A DNA stretch of 20,074 bases from SG8-4 sp964598225 (GCA_964598225.1 CAZRBG010000082.1:1-20074); one strand, 5' to 3'; positions 6,615-14,830 are shown, numbered from the stretch's first letter. The notes: a model not told the origin generated them from the letters alone. Numbers and translations: made by a program.

Positions 6615-9600
6615 ATGAGAACCGCACGAATTGCCGCTATCGTAATACAGTTGCTGTTGCCGGCGTTGACAGTCCATGACTTGAGAGCCTCTGACTGGCC
6701 CATGTATCGGGCCGACGCGGCGCGCAGCGGCTACACGAGCGAGCACCTCCCGGCCGGACTTAAAGTCGATTGGGTAAGAAACACCGATAACCCTCCCCAG
6801 CCGGCGTGGTCGGGGCGCGATACGCGAATGCCCTTCGATCTTACTTTTCAACCGGTGGTCGCAGGAGGTCTGGTTTTCTTCGGCAGCTCGGCGGATTGCA
6901 CGGTTTATGCGCTCGACGCCGAGACCGGCCGGGAACGATGGTCGTATATCACAGACGGTCCCGTACGCTTTGCGCCGGCGGTCTGGAGCGATCGGCTCTT
7001 TGTGGCGGGCGATGACGGGTACCTTTACTGCCTGAGCAGCCGCCACGGAAAGCTGCTCTGGAAGAAGCGCGCGGGACCAAATCGGGAGATGGTGCTCGGC
7101 AACGACCGTCTGATTTCACGCTGGCCCGCTCGCGGCGGGCCGGTTGTCAAGAATGGTGTTGTCTATTTCGGCGCCGGGCTCTGGCCCTCCGAGGGTATCT
7201 ACCTTTACGCACTTGATGCGTCCACGGGAGAGACGCTCTGGGTCAATGATTCATCGGGCGATCTGGTTCTCGAACAACCGCACGGCGGAAACAGGGCCCA
7301 CAGCGGCGTCTCGATCCAGGGATATCTCGCAATTGCGGGAAATTCACTTGCGGTCCCAACCGGGAGAGCCACGCCCGCCGTTTTCGACGCTGAATCCGGC
7401 GAGTTCCGTTACTTTCACCTGATGAAGTACGGTTCCGGATGGGGCAGGCGAAAAGGCGCCGGGCCCTTCGTCACTTTTATAGACGATAATCTTTATGTCG
7501 TGGAAGACGACGTGTTCCTGGCGTCGGACGGGCGGTTTCTGGCGCGCGGCCTGCCGGTGTCTTCTACTGCAGTGCTGCCGGAAACACTCATTTTCACACG
7601 CGGCAATGAAATCAGAGCGATCGAAAAGTCATCGCTGTGGGTCGAAGTGCGAGAGCCCAACAAGCCTCCCGTGCGTAAACTATCCCTTGAAAACATCGCC
7701 TGGAAAATAACCTGTTCCGATCCGGTCGGCGCCTCGGTGGTGCGCGCCAGCGCATCGAATGAAACGTCGGACTGGCCGGCGGCAACTCAAGTGACAAATC
7801 CCCCTCTGGTGGTCGCCGGGCGCACGATTGTTGCCGGTACACTCAATAACAAGATCGTCGTTGCGGACATGGATGCAAGGGCCGTCGTCACAACAGCCGA
7901 GCTTGACGGCCGGGCGCTCGGTCTGGCGGTTGCAGATCAGGCGCTTTACGTCGCGACAGACAAGGGCACGATCTGCCGTTTTGTTGCGGCAGAGGGTGAT
8001 GAGCCCAGCCTGCCGGGCAATCGACAGGTGCGTAAAGAACCGCCGAAATCGTCACCTTACGGCGCAAAGAGGCTTTATCGCCGGACGGCCCGGGAAATAA
8101 TAGAGACGGCAGGCATCAGCGAGGGCTATTGCGTGGATCTTGCCTGCGGGGACGGAAGCCTGGCGCTTGCTCTTGCCGTTATAAGCCAACTCCACATCAT
8201 CGCTATCGATGACGATCCAGATCAAGTGGCTTTGGCCCGAAAGAAGTTCGGCGAAGCCGGATTGTACGGCGCGCGAGTTACGGTCCTTGAGAGGGAGCTG
8301 TCCGATACCGGTCTGCCGCCGCGGTTCGCAGGACTTATCGTGTCCGGAGAATCCGTGACCGACGGCGCAGACCAGGTACCCGGTGAAGAAGTAAGGCGTC
8401 TGCTGCATCCATATAGCGGTACGGCGCTGATCGGCGGGACCGATTGCTTCCGGCGAATTGCCGGCCGGCCTCTGAAGGGCACGGGCGAGTGGACACATCA
8501 GTACGCCGATGCCGCCAACGCATTGTGCTCGAGTGATGACGTGGCGGCCGCCCCCTTTAAGATGCGGTGGTTCACGGACTTCGGAATCCGGATGCCGAGC
8601 CGGCACGGACGAGGTCCGGCGCCGCTGTCCAAAGACGGAATCATGGTTGTGGAAGCAGTTAACGGTCTGCTCGCCGTCGACGCCTACAGCGGGCGCCGGC
8701 TCTGGTTTTACGGCTTGGAGTACGTTCTGGATTCTTACGATCAGGAGCATCTGGTGGGAACATCCGGCACTGGGAGCAACATGTGCCTTGGCCAAGACAG
8801 CGCGTTCGTCCGTCGTGGCGGTCGTTGTCTGCGAATCAACTTGAAGACCGGTAAACTCATCCGCGAGTATGCCATGCCGCACGAGGACGGCATCTGGGGG
8901 TACATCGCATGCGTGGACGGAACTTTGTTCGGCACAAGAGGCGACCGAACATACGTTGTGCGGCAGCTTTTCAGGAACGTATCCGATATGGGGGATATGC
9001 TGACGCAGTCGCACAGTCTGTTCGCACTGGATACAAACACCGGCACGACCAAATGGATCTACAAAGCAAGAGAATCCATTCGCCACAATGCTATTGCAAT
9101 CTGCGATGGCAGGGTCTTCCTCATAGATAAACCCAGGGAGACCGCAGATCTTCCCGCCGCCGAAGAAAAGAGACGAACAACAGAGCATGAGTCGCCCCCG
9201 GCCGAGTCGGCCCCGGACGGTCGATTGGTATGCCTTGATGCCGAAAGCGGCAAGATTCTGTGGGAACGAAGCGACGACATCTACGGCACCACGCTTGCCG
9301 CCGGCTCGAAGCACAACGTGCTCCTGATGAGCTATCAGTACTCACAGCGTTCGTTTCAACTGCCGTCCGAGAAAGGAGACAGGCTTACCGGATTTCGCAC
9401 GACTGACGGAGAGCGCCTCTGGGATACCAAAGAGCGTTACATATCCCGTCCGATCATAAACGGCTCGACCATATACGCCCAGCCGTACTCCTACGACCTG
9501 CTCACAGGCGTACGCAATCCGGACTTTATGATGAAAGGCCGCCAGCCGGGAGGCTGCGGCACCATCGCGGGCTCGACCAATCTGCTGCTCTACCGGTCGG

Positions 9601-9800
9601 GAACGCTGGGATACACCGATCTGACGAGCAGCGACGTGACTCAAAACTACGGCCCTGTCCGCCCCGGCTGCTGGATTAATACAATCGTGGCCGGCGGTCT
9701 CGTACTGATGCCCGATGCCACCGACCGCTGTACCTGCAGCTACCTAATGAAAGCCTCCGTAGCTTTGGCTTCGACGGAAGAAGAATCGACGTCACACTGA
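6615..9800 (+). CDS. Exported double PQQ-type beta-propeller with internal SAM-methyltransferase domain
   Basis: A 1061-residue protein. The ATG at 6615 is chosen because AGGAG lies 6 bases upstream and a signal-peptide-like stretch follows at once (residues 1-25, ending LRA). Residues about 27-470 form a PQQ/BamB-like propeller with repeats such as VYALDAETGRERW and LYALDASTGETLW. Residues about 485-620 form a class I methyltransferase domain: motif I DLACGDG (508-514), then IIAIDDDPDQVALARK with the acidic pair near 532-534. A second propeller follows (about 624-1045) with LLAVDAYSGRRLW, LFALDTNTGTTKW and LVCLDAESGKILW. The end carries DATDRCTCSY, with paired cysteines. From memory this architecture occurs in other planctomycetes. 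The signal peptide implies the periplasm, where SAM is not expected, so the methyltransferase domain's job is unclear. It is followed directly by the DUF1593 remnant. Confidence 0.85.
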   Translation: MRTARIAAIVIQLLLPALTVHDLRASDWPMYRADAARSGYTSEHLPAGLKVDWVRNTDNPPQPAWSGRDTRMPFDLTFQPVVAGGLVFFGSSADCTVYALDAETGRERWSYITDGPVRFAPAVWSDRLFVAGDDGYLYCLSSRHGKLLWKKRAGPNREMVLGNDRLISRWPARGGPVVKNGVVYFGAGLWPSEGIYLYALDASTGETLWVNDSSGDLVLEQPHGGNRAHSGVSIQGYLAIAGNSLAVPTGRATPAVFDAESGEFRYFHLMKYGSGWGRRKGAGPFVTFIDDNLYVVEDDVFLASDGRFLARGLPVSSTAVLPETLIFTRGNEIRAIEKSSLWVEVREPNKPPVRKLSLENIAWKITCSDPVGASVVRASASNETSDWPAATQVTNPPLVVAGRTIVAGTLNNKIVVADMDARAVVTTAELDGRALGLAVADQALYVATDKGTICRFVAAEGDEPSLPGNRQVRKEPPKSSPYGAKRLYRRTAREIIETAGISEGYCVDLACGDGSLALALAVISQLHIIAIDDDPDQVALARKKFGEAGLYGARVTVLERELSDTGLPPRFAGLIVSGESVTDGADQVPGEEVRRLLHPYSGTALIGGTDCFRRIAGRPLKGTGEWTHQYADAANALCSSDDVAAAPFKMRWFTDFGIRMPSRHGRGPAPLSKDGIMVVEAVNGLLAVDAYSGRRLWFYGLEYVLDSYDQEHLVGTSGTGSNMCLGQDSAFVRRGGRCLRINLKTGKLIREYAMPHEDGIWGYIACVDGTLFGTRGDRTYVVRQLFRNVSDMGDMLTQSHSLFALDTNTGTTKWIYKARESIRHNAIAICDGRVFLIDKPRETADLPAAEEKRRTTEHESPPAESAPDGRLVCLDAESGKILWERSDDIYGTTLAAGSKHNVLLMSYQYSQRSFQLPSEKGDRLTGFRTTDGERLWDTKERYISRPIINGSTIYAQPYSYDLLTGVRNPDFMMKGRQPGGCGTIAGSTNLLLYRSGTLGYTDLTSSDVTQNYGPVRPGCWINTIVAGGLVLMPDATDRCTCSYLMKASVALASTEEESTSH

Positions 9801-10185
9801 CAAGACTTCCCTACCGGCTGACTACTGTCCGGTCTGTTCGCTCGCCGATCACAAACCGACAGCGCATCTAAACGGCGACGAGGGCACACATGTAATAGAA
9901 ATGATTGTCAAACCCGGACAGATGGTAAGACTTTCCGCGGACGGTTCGACCGACCCCGACGGCAACGGTCTCAGCTACCGGTGGTGGCAGTATCAGGAGG
10001 CGGACTCCTACCGGGGTGAACTCGAAATAACCGGCGCCAACTCAAAAAATGCCGCTTTCAAGGCTCCAGGAGTCGATGCATCCGCGACTGTGCACATAAT
10101 CCTGGAAATAATCGACGACGGCAATCCAAGCCTGACCGACTATCGACGCGTGGTGGTGAAGGTTCACCCTGGCAATCGTAGCTGA
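9763..10185 (+). pseudogene. Orphan C-terminal fragment of a DUF1593 (Sde182-like) protein
   Basis: An open frame runs from just after a TAG at 9760-9762 to the stop at 10183-10185, overlapping the end of the propeller gene in another frame. From about 9814 it reads as the end of DUF1593 proteins: ADYCPVCSLADHKPTAHLNG, then SADGSTDPDGNGLSYRWWQY, then HIILEIIDDGNP and YRRVVVKVHP. This corresponds to the Ig/PKD-like C-terminal domain of a family of cell-wall or cellulose-associated proteins with a nucleoside-hydrolase-like N-terminal domain. The whole N-terminal catalytic part is absent. An ATG at 9901 would give a 94-residue protein but has no good ribosome-binding site and falls inside the domain. 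The likeliest reading is a gene remnant left by a deletion; expression as a small protein is less likely. Confidence 0.7.
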
Positions 10186-10223
10186 GCGTGCCTGTACTGT
10201 GGGCTGATGTCCGCCTCTGTGAG

Positions 10224-10712
10224 CTATCCATCCTGCTCGATGACTATCAGTTCGCCGTTCATGTCTGTATGGCCCCGGCCGCAATAGACGGAGCAGCGGA
10301 ATTGGAAACGACCGGATTTCTCCGGAACAAAGGTAATTGTTTCGGTCTGATTGGGCTTGAGTTCCCTGTCGATATCGTGGCCTTCGAGGTTAAAACCGTG
10401 GGTAACGTCTTCGCTGGTGATTTCCAGCCTGACGGTCTCTCCCTTCCTGACGACGATACTGTTAGGATCGAATTCGAACTGGCGCGCTCTTACTTCTATC
10501 ACCCGCTCGCCGTCTTTTATCACTCCCGAAGGCTCATCGCTGAGCGACTTGTCGTCGTCATGGTGGGAGGAGTCATGGCTCTGCATATCATCGTGTTCGT
10601 GTTCGTGGCTGTCGGCGTTGCTGCCGTCTCGTATCGAAGCGAACGCCGCGATGACAACCAACACTACTGCAACCACTAATACTGTTGCCGGAGTTACATA
10701 TTTCTGTCTCAT
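10224..10712 (-). CDS. Membrane-anchored CuA-type cupredoxin
   Basis: A 162-residue protein with an N-terminal membrane helix (about 9-27), a His/Asp-rich linker (about 35-54) and a cupredoxin domain (about 70-160) like the CuA domain of cytochrome c oxidase subunit II and nitrous oxide reductase. All side-chain ligands of a dinuclear CuA site are in place: His105 (VTHGF), Cys140, Cys144, His148 and Met151 in CSVYCGRGHTDM, that is C-x3-C-x3-H-x2-M. The single anchor and absence of other oxidase subunits suggest a stand-alone electron carrier facing the periplasm. The His-rich linker may bind copper. It follows the transmembrane reductase gene by 12 bases, so the two should be cotranscribed. 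AGAGG lies 5 bases before ATG. The alternative is a subunit II-like component of an oxidase encoded elsewhere. Confidence 0.85.
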   Translation of the reverse strand: MRQKYVTPATVLVVAVVLVVIAAFASIRDGSNADSHEHEHDDMQSHDSSHHDDDKSLSDEPSGVIKDGERVIEVRARQFEFDPNSIVVRKGETVRLEITSEDVTHGFNLEGHDIDRELKPNQTETITFVPEKSGRFQFRCSVYCGRGHTDMNGELIVIEQDG

Positions 10713-10724
10713 GTCGGCCTCTTG

Positions 10725-12056
10725 TCATATAGTGAAACGTTCGTAATGAATTCGCTTGTCATCAACGTTCAGGCTCCTCAGGGCCGAGAGGACTTTGTCC
10801 ATCATAACCGGCGGGCCGCATAGATAGACATGTGCCTGCTTCAACATGCCGCCGGCGTGCTTTTCGATAAGCTCTCCAGTCACGTAACCCTTTTCACCCT
10901 GCCACTGTTCACCAGGTTTGCTCAGGACGTGTACAACCTTGAAATTGTCGCCGAGATTTTCCATCTCCTCGCGGAAAATAATGTCCTGCTCGGTGTTATT
11001 GCCGTAAAGTAAAACCACTTCTCTCTTGTCGTCGGTACCCCGAAGACATCGAAGCATACTCATAATAGGGGTGATGCCGACGCCGCCGGCGATAAACAGT
11101 ATCTTCTCCGGATTATGATAGACGTAACTGAACCGGCCGAAGGCAGCTTCGATTCTCCCGATATCGCCCGGTTTAGTCTGGTCGATCGTGTTGGTAAAAT
11201 CACCCGATTTCTTTATGCTTGCCTGAAGGATTTTATTATCCAAAGGTGAGGCGGAAATGGTGAACGGGTGCAACTCCGAAGATCTGCCGGGACGGATGAG
11301 TTTGAGGAACATAAACTGTCCGGGATTTCTGTGTATGGGCTCGCCGTCTTCCGGTTCGAATGTCAGCGTATAAGTATTATGCGTTTCCTGCCGGACTGAG
11401 CTAATATTAAACTTCCTGCGAATAAACGGCACCACAAGATTGCGAAACCCAAAAATTCCTGCGGCCGCTATGAACATCACATACCAATAAACACGCACCA
11501 CGGAAGATTGCTCCATATGCGGGCCGATGACAAGGCCGTGAAAGAAGCCCAGGATTACCACGGCGACCATTGCCTTGTGGAAAAATCTCCAAACATTGTA
11601 GTCGACTTGTAACTTAGAGAAGTAAAGGGCGAACAGGACTCCGGCAAGCAGAAATACTAATGCACCTTTACCCAGATAGACCTTCCAGGAAGTATCAAAA
11701 CCGAATAGGGCAAGACTTTTGTGCTCGACCGCCAACAATACGGGATGCAAAACGAGCAGAACTGTTGCAAGCAGTGCCATCTTCTTGTGAAACAACATTA
11801 CCACGTCAAGGCCGCAGGGCCGATCGAACGTCTTGAATCGGCCTGCTAATATGACCTGAAGGCAGAGCAGTGAAAAGCCCGTCATCGCCATTGCCAAAGC
11901 TATCTTAGTCAGAACCGGCATTTGTATGGGTTCCGCAGCCAGCCAGGCGACTATGACCGGCGAAACCGCCAATAGGCAATAAAGGCCCAGAAGGCAAAAG
12001 CCCCAGCCCCTGGAATCCTGCCACCCGATCCTTGGCTTAAATGATGTTGTTTCCAT
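10725..12056 (-). CDS. Ferric-reductase-like transmembrane FAD/NAD oxidoreductase
   Basis: A 443-residue protein with an N-terminal membrane half and a cytoplasmic flavin half. The membrane part (to about residue 210) has two His pairs, His90/His104 (LFHKK, LHPVL) and His160/His173 (FFHKA, FFHGL). Their spacing is that of bis-heme ferric reductase/NADPH oxidase domains, so two b-type hemes are expected. The flavin domain has HPFTISASP (263-271), and the NAD(P) domain has GGVGITPIMSML (324-335) and YLCGPPVMMD (411-420). There is no C-terminal 2Fe-2S domain. Electrons should pass from cytoplasmic NAD(P)H through FAD and heme to an acceptor outside. The cotranscribed CuA cupredoxin is the obvious candidate, though ferric iron or oxygen are alternatives. 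The ATG has AAGGTAG about 4 bases upstream. Confidence 0.88.
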   Translation of the reverse strand: METTSFKPRIGWQDSRGWGFCLLGLYCLLAVSPVIVAWLAAEPIQMPVLTKIALAMAMTGFSLLCLQVILAGRFKTFDRPCGLDVVMLFHKKMALLATVLLVLHPVLLAVEHKSLALFGFDTSWKVYLGKGALVFLLAGVLFALYFSKLQVDYNVWRFFHKAMVAVVILGFFHGLVIGPHMEQSSVVRVYWYVMFIAAAGIFGFRNLVVPFIRRKFNISSVRQETHNTYTLTFEPEDGEPIHRNPGQFMFLKLIRPGRSSELHPFTISASPLDNKILQASIKKSGDFTNTIDQTKPGDIGRIEAAFGRFSYVYHNPEKILFIAGGVGITPIMSMLRCLRGTDDKREVVLLYGNNTEQDIIFREEMENLGDNFKVVHVLSKPGEQWQGEKGYVTGELIEKHAGGMLKQAHVYLCGPPVMMDKVLSALRSLNVDDKRIHYERFTI

Positions 12057-12113
12057 AGGCTACCTTTCGCAATTTTTCGCGGTGAATCCTAACCGCCGGA
12101 CTTTGCTCTTGAT

Positions 12114-12130
12114 ATAAGGAATTTCCTTAT
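12114..12130. promoter_or_regulatory. 17-bp palindrome, candidate operator 1
   Basis: ATAAGGAATTTCCTTAT is a perfect palindrome about a central T. It is centred 66 bases upstream of the reductase start codon, where a regulator of that operon would be expected. I cannot assign it to a known regulator; it does not match the Fur or FNR consensus. A half-site, ATAAGGAAT, recurs upstream of the cytochrome P460 gene. Confidence 0.5.
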
Positions 12131-12137
12131 TCTTGAA

Positions 12138-12150
12138 GCGTAAATTACGC
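12138..12150. promoter_or_regulatory. 13-bp palindrome, candidate operator 2
   Basis: GCGTAAATTACGC is a perfect palindrome about a central A. Its centre is 22 bases from the centre of the first palindrome, about two helical turns. The two sites would therefore face the same side of the DNA. The halves differ from those of operator 1, suggesting a second regulator or a distinct site. Confidence 0.45.
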
Positions 12151-12367
12151 AAAGACCAAACAAGCGGATCATCCTGTACGTACGACTCAAAGAATGGATG
12201 CTAACATGTATTTCCAAATGTTTTCTGGGCATTTTCCTATATCATTTTGGGTATTTCTCCGATACGCGCCGGTGAGATTATCTCTATATTGTGGATGTGG
12301 ATGATTAGGTTGAAGCCCGTGAAGAAGTTACTTTTGGGAAAGCATTTGATATCGGTGAGGATATATC

Positions 12368-13195
12368 ATGCCGAATATCGATAAAAGCCGATTAGCCCTT
12401 AGAGTTGCTCGGGTTGTGAACAGGCTCCCTCCAATCCCTGCTCATATCGAGCAGATTCTCTGTATCGAGCATGAGCCGAGGTGCGAGCGGTCTAAGGTCT
12501 TAGCGGTTATCAAGCAGGATCCGGGCCTTTCCGCTGACATGCTGCATTTGGCGAATGAGTATGCCGACAAAAGCGAAAAGAGTGAAACGATCGACGAAGC
12601 CTTCGCCCACGTGGGCGTCACGCCAATAACGCAACTGGTTCGAGTATGTTACACTCAAAACACGATACGACAGCATTTTAAAGCACTTAAATGTCTGGAA
12701 GAATACTTCACACACTGCCGGGATATAAGCAGGAGCTGTCGTGCCCTGGCGCAGACAGCCGGCATAAGCCCTCACGATAGAGACCTTTATACAACGGCCG
12801 GGCTGATTCATGATATAGGTCGCCTTGCGATATTGCTGGCCAGCGACAGGTTCAACGCTCCTCTTATAGGCACCACTGTGAAAAAGATGGCTACAATAGA
12901 TCACGATGAGAGACGCCTGTTGGGCCTGGACCATTGTGAAGTCGGCTGGCAGATCTGTAGAAGATGGAACTTCTCCGACGTTCTTCAGGAAGCCGTCCTG
13001 AGACATCATACGCCCGTGAAGGAAAACACCTTCAGCTTCCCGGGCGCCTTCGTATTCCTTGCTCATTTCGTATCCCACAGCGATGTATCCGGAAACATCC
13101 TTTCCAAAATGCTGCCGCACGAACTTCTTGCACCTATGAATCTGACGATCGAAAATCTGGTAGCGGCCAGAAAGATGCTGAGACTGGAACCGTAG
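12368..13195 (+). CDS. HDOD domain protein
   Basis: A 275-residue protein made almost wholly of an HDOD domain, a non-catalytic or weakly conserved relative of HD phosphohydrolases. Such proteins occur in bacterial signalling, often linked to c-di-GMP, chemotaxis or stress control. The N-terminus has the typical LPPIPAHIEQIL (20-31), followed by VIKQDPGLSADMLHLAN (47-63). HD survives in LIHDIGRLAILLA (148-149), with LLGLDHCEVGWQIC and LRHH downstream. No GGDEF, EAL or receiver domain is attached. No membrane segment is seen, so it should be cytoplasmic. It starts with ATG behind GGTGAGG. It is divergent from the reductase-cupredoxin operon and convergent with the DUF6448 gene, ending 30 bases from it. 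Confidence 0.85.
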   Translation: MPNIDKSRLALRVARVVNRLPPIPAHIEQILCIEHEPRCERSKVLAVIKQDPGLSADMLHLANEYADKSEKSETIDEAFAHVGVTPITQLVRVCYTQNTIRQHFKALKCLEEYFTHCRDISRSCRALAQTAGISPHDRDLYTTAGLIHDIGRLAILLASDRFNAPLIGTTVKKMATIDHDERRLLGLDHCEVGWQICRRWNFSDVLQEAVLRHHTPVKENTFSFPGAFVFLAHFVSHSDVSGNILSKMLPHELLAPMNLTIENLVAARKMLRLEP

Positions 13196-13225
13196 TCGTC
13201 GTGGGCTCTTAATCCTCAAAAGATG

Positions 13226-13822
13226 TTACTCGCCTACGCCGTGTTTGGGCCCTGCTTTTATTTTCTGATGAAGGCCATGGACGTAAATTACGTACTTGAC
13301 ATAGGCATCCACCCATTCTCGACCGGCCTCGACACTTTCGTCTTTATGTTCTTTAGCCTTTATCGCGTTATCGAACCATTTCTGTGTTTGGGTTACCAAT
13401 TCTTCGGTCAGCAAATCAGTAATTACTTTGGCGTCGCCCACTTGCAGAGCCTTTTCGGCGGCGGCAATATCGGAAGGAAGTGGTCGGGCGGGCTTAACAC
13501 CGGTAAAAGGCATCCCTTCCGCTGCTCTGTGCAGGCGGATTGCAGTTTCAACGAAATAATCTTCAGCGAGTTTTTTCGCTTTGCCGCCTTGCCGGTATAC
13601 GGAAAGACATTGCTGAAATTTGTCCCGCAATTCTTCTTCCTGGTCTTTGCCGACCCAGATTTGCACTGAACCGAAATCTTGCTTTTTCAGGGCTTCCCTG
13701 GCTGCAACCGCCACCGGTCCGTTCTTCGCATCACAATGCCCATAAATTACACCGGCAATGACAGCGACAAAAATGGTCCCCGCCGAAAGAACCAATGAAC
13801 ATTTTCTTTTTGCAGTTTTCAC
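13226..13822 (-). CDS. DUF6448 family exported protein
   Basis: A 198-residue protein with a signal peptide (about 1-28), followed at once by HCDAKNGP. From memory this HCD motif is conserved at the mature N-terminus of the DUF6448 family. Other family landmarks seen are QIWVGKD, a helical middle, GMPFTGVKPA and VEAGREWVDAYV near the end. The function of the family is unknown. The His-Cys-Asp at the mature end could bind a metal or a heme, which is a guess. It starts with GTG, with GGAG 8 bases upstream, and follows the DUF488 gene by 18 bases as the last gene of the P460 operon. Confidence 0.75.
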   Translation of the reverse strand: MKTAKRKCSLVLSAGTIFVAVIAGVIYGHCDAKNGPVAVAAREALKKQDFGSVQIWVGKDQEEELRDKFQQCLSVYRQGGKAKKLAEDYFVETAIRLHRAAEGMPFTGVKPARPLPSDIAAAEKALQVGDAKVITDLLTEELVTQTQKWFDNAIKAKEHKDESVEAGREWVDAYVKYVIYVHGLHQKIKAGPKHGVGE

Positions 13823-13840
13823 GGTCCAATCTCCAATTCT

Positions 13841-14194
13841 CTATTTGTTTTGGCTCTCAAGATATTCCTTCAGCGCAACGGCGTTGTTATGATCTTCGTC
13901 TTTAGCCGCATAGACAAGGGTTACGGTCTTCTCGCCGGCTCTTTGTTTGACTTCATCAACCGCTTCGCTGCGCTCTTCGAGCTGGCGGAAATATCGCTTT
14001 TTGAATTCAGGCCATTTCTCCGCATCGTGACCGAACCATTTTCGAAGCTCTTTTGTCGGGGCGATATCCTTCAGCCATTTGTCTATTTTAGCGTCGTCTT
14101 TGGAGATACCCCGCGGCCAGACCCTGTCAACCAGGATACGATAACCATCGTCGGCAGACGGTTTATCGTATGCTCTTTTGAGCCCTACGTCCAT
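13841..14194 (-). CDS. DUF488 family protein
   Basis: A 117-residue protein of the DUF488 (YeaO-like) family. The hallmarks are clear: LKRAYDKP, DGYRILVDRVWPRGISK, WFGHDAEKWPEFKKRYFRQL and TLVYAAKDEDHNNAVALKEY. The biochemical role of the family is not established. The ATG at 14194 is chosen because the family normally begins about here and GGGGGA lies 8 bases upstream. An alternative ATG at 14245 would add 17 residues and overlap the P460 stop codon by 4 bases (ATGA), a translational-coupling arrangement. It lies between the P460 and DUF6448 genes in a tight operon. No signal peptide, so cytoplasmic, unlike its two exported neighbours. Confidence 0.85.
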   Translation of the reverse strand: MDVGLKRAYDKPSADDGYRILVDRVWPRGISKDDAKIDKWLKDIAPTKELRKWFGHDAEKWPEFKKRYFRQLEERSEAVDEVKQRAGEKTVTLVYAAKDEDHNNAVALKEYLESQNK

Positions 14195-14241
14195 AAATCT
14201 ATCCCCCGCATAAACCCATGAAAGAGCAGCGTAATTTGGCC

Positions 14242-14790
14242 TCATTGATCGTTCATGAACAGGTAGTCGTTACCGCCGGCATCGCGATGACAGGGGATGC
14301 AGCCCTCGGTTCCGCCTTTGCCGACCAATCCGGCAAGTTTTGCGCCTTTGGGATTCTCCATGACCTTACCTTCCGGCGAATACTTCACATAGAACCAGTT
14401 ATTGGTCTCCGGGTCGTACCCCATGCGCTTCTCCATCACGGTTACCGACATGAGCGCTCCTTCCTTCTGTTCGGAGTAGTTCTCCTTCACGATTACCGCG
14501 CCGTCATTTGTCAGCCCTTGTTCCGCCGTAGAATTGACGTAGTATTTCAGCACCGAGCCGTGAGGGCTTGTGCCATCCTGCCAGCCCTTGAATCCCTCTG
14601 GTTCTGTCCAGCTCTCATAGTTCGAGATCTGTGTCCAGAGCTGCTGTGCGTGCATTACGTCCTTGTTTGCCGTCTCTTCGCCTTCCATCCCTTCGCCCTG
14701 TTCCTCGTCTTCGCCGCGGCACCCTGCTAAAACCAAAAGCAGCGCTATTGACAGGATTAGCGGGTACGCCTTTCTTGCATGATACTGCAT
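14242..14790 (-). CDS. Cytochrome P460 domain lipoprotein
   Basis: A 182-residue lipoprotein. The signal peptide ends in the lipobox LAGC, with Cys24 the lipidated residue. An acidic linker (about 27-43) follows, then a cytochrome P460-like domain (about 45-180). A single c-type heme site, CIPCH, is at 164-168, near the C-terminus as in this family. HGSVLKYYVN, VIVKENY and TVMEKRMGYDPETNNWFYVKY also fit. Known P460 cytochromes oxidise hydroxylamine or nitric oxide, but related proteins may detoxify NO or act on other substrates. The heme-crosslinking lysine cannot be placed by eye. The ATG at 14790 has a perfect AAAGGAG 7 bases upstream and is preferred over one 12 codons earlier. It is the first gene of the operon with DUF488 and DUF6448. 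Confidence 0.85.
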   Translation of the reverse strand: MQYHARKAYPLILSIALLLVLAGCRGEDEEQGEGMEGEETANKDVMHAQQLWTQISNYESWTEPEGFKGWQDGTSPHGSVLKYYVNSTAEQGLTNDGAVIVKENYSEQKEGALMSVTVMEKRMGYDPETNNWFYVKYSPEGKVMENPKGAKLAGLVGKGGTEGCIPCHRDAGGNDYLFMNDQ

Positions 14791-14830
14791 AAGTTGTCTC
14801 CTTTCGCATCTACAATACACATTCACATTT

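Larger units (their letters stand above)
12057..12367. other. Divergent intergenic region with operator-like palindromes
   Basis: It separates the leftward reductase-cupredoxin operon from the rightward HDOD gene. Two perfect palindromes lie at 12114-12130 and 12138-12150. The right part (12151-12367) holds no recognised gene. GGTGAGG lies 8 bases before the HDOD start codon. Confidence 0.6.

Noticed and set aside
8052..9314. 420-codon minus-strand open frame
   Set aside because: It lies opposite the methyltransferase and second propeller parts of the 6615-9800 gene and has no recognisable domain or ribosome-binding site.
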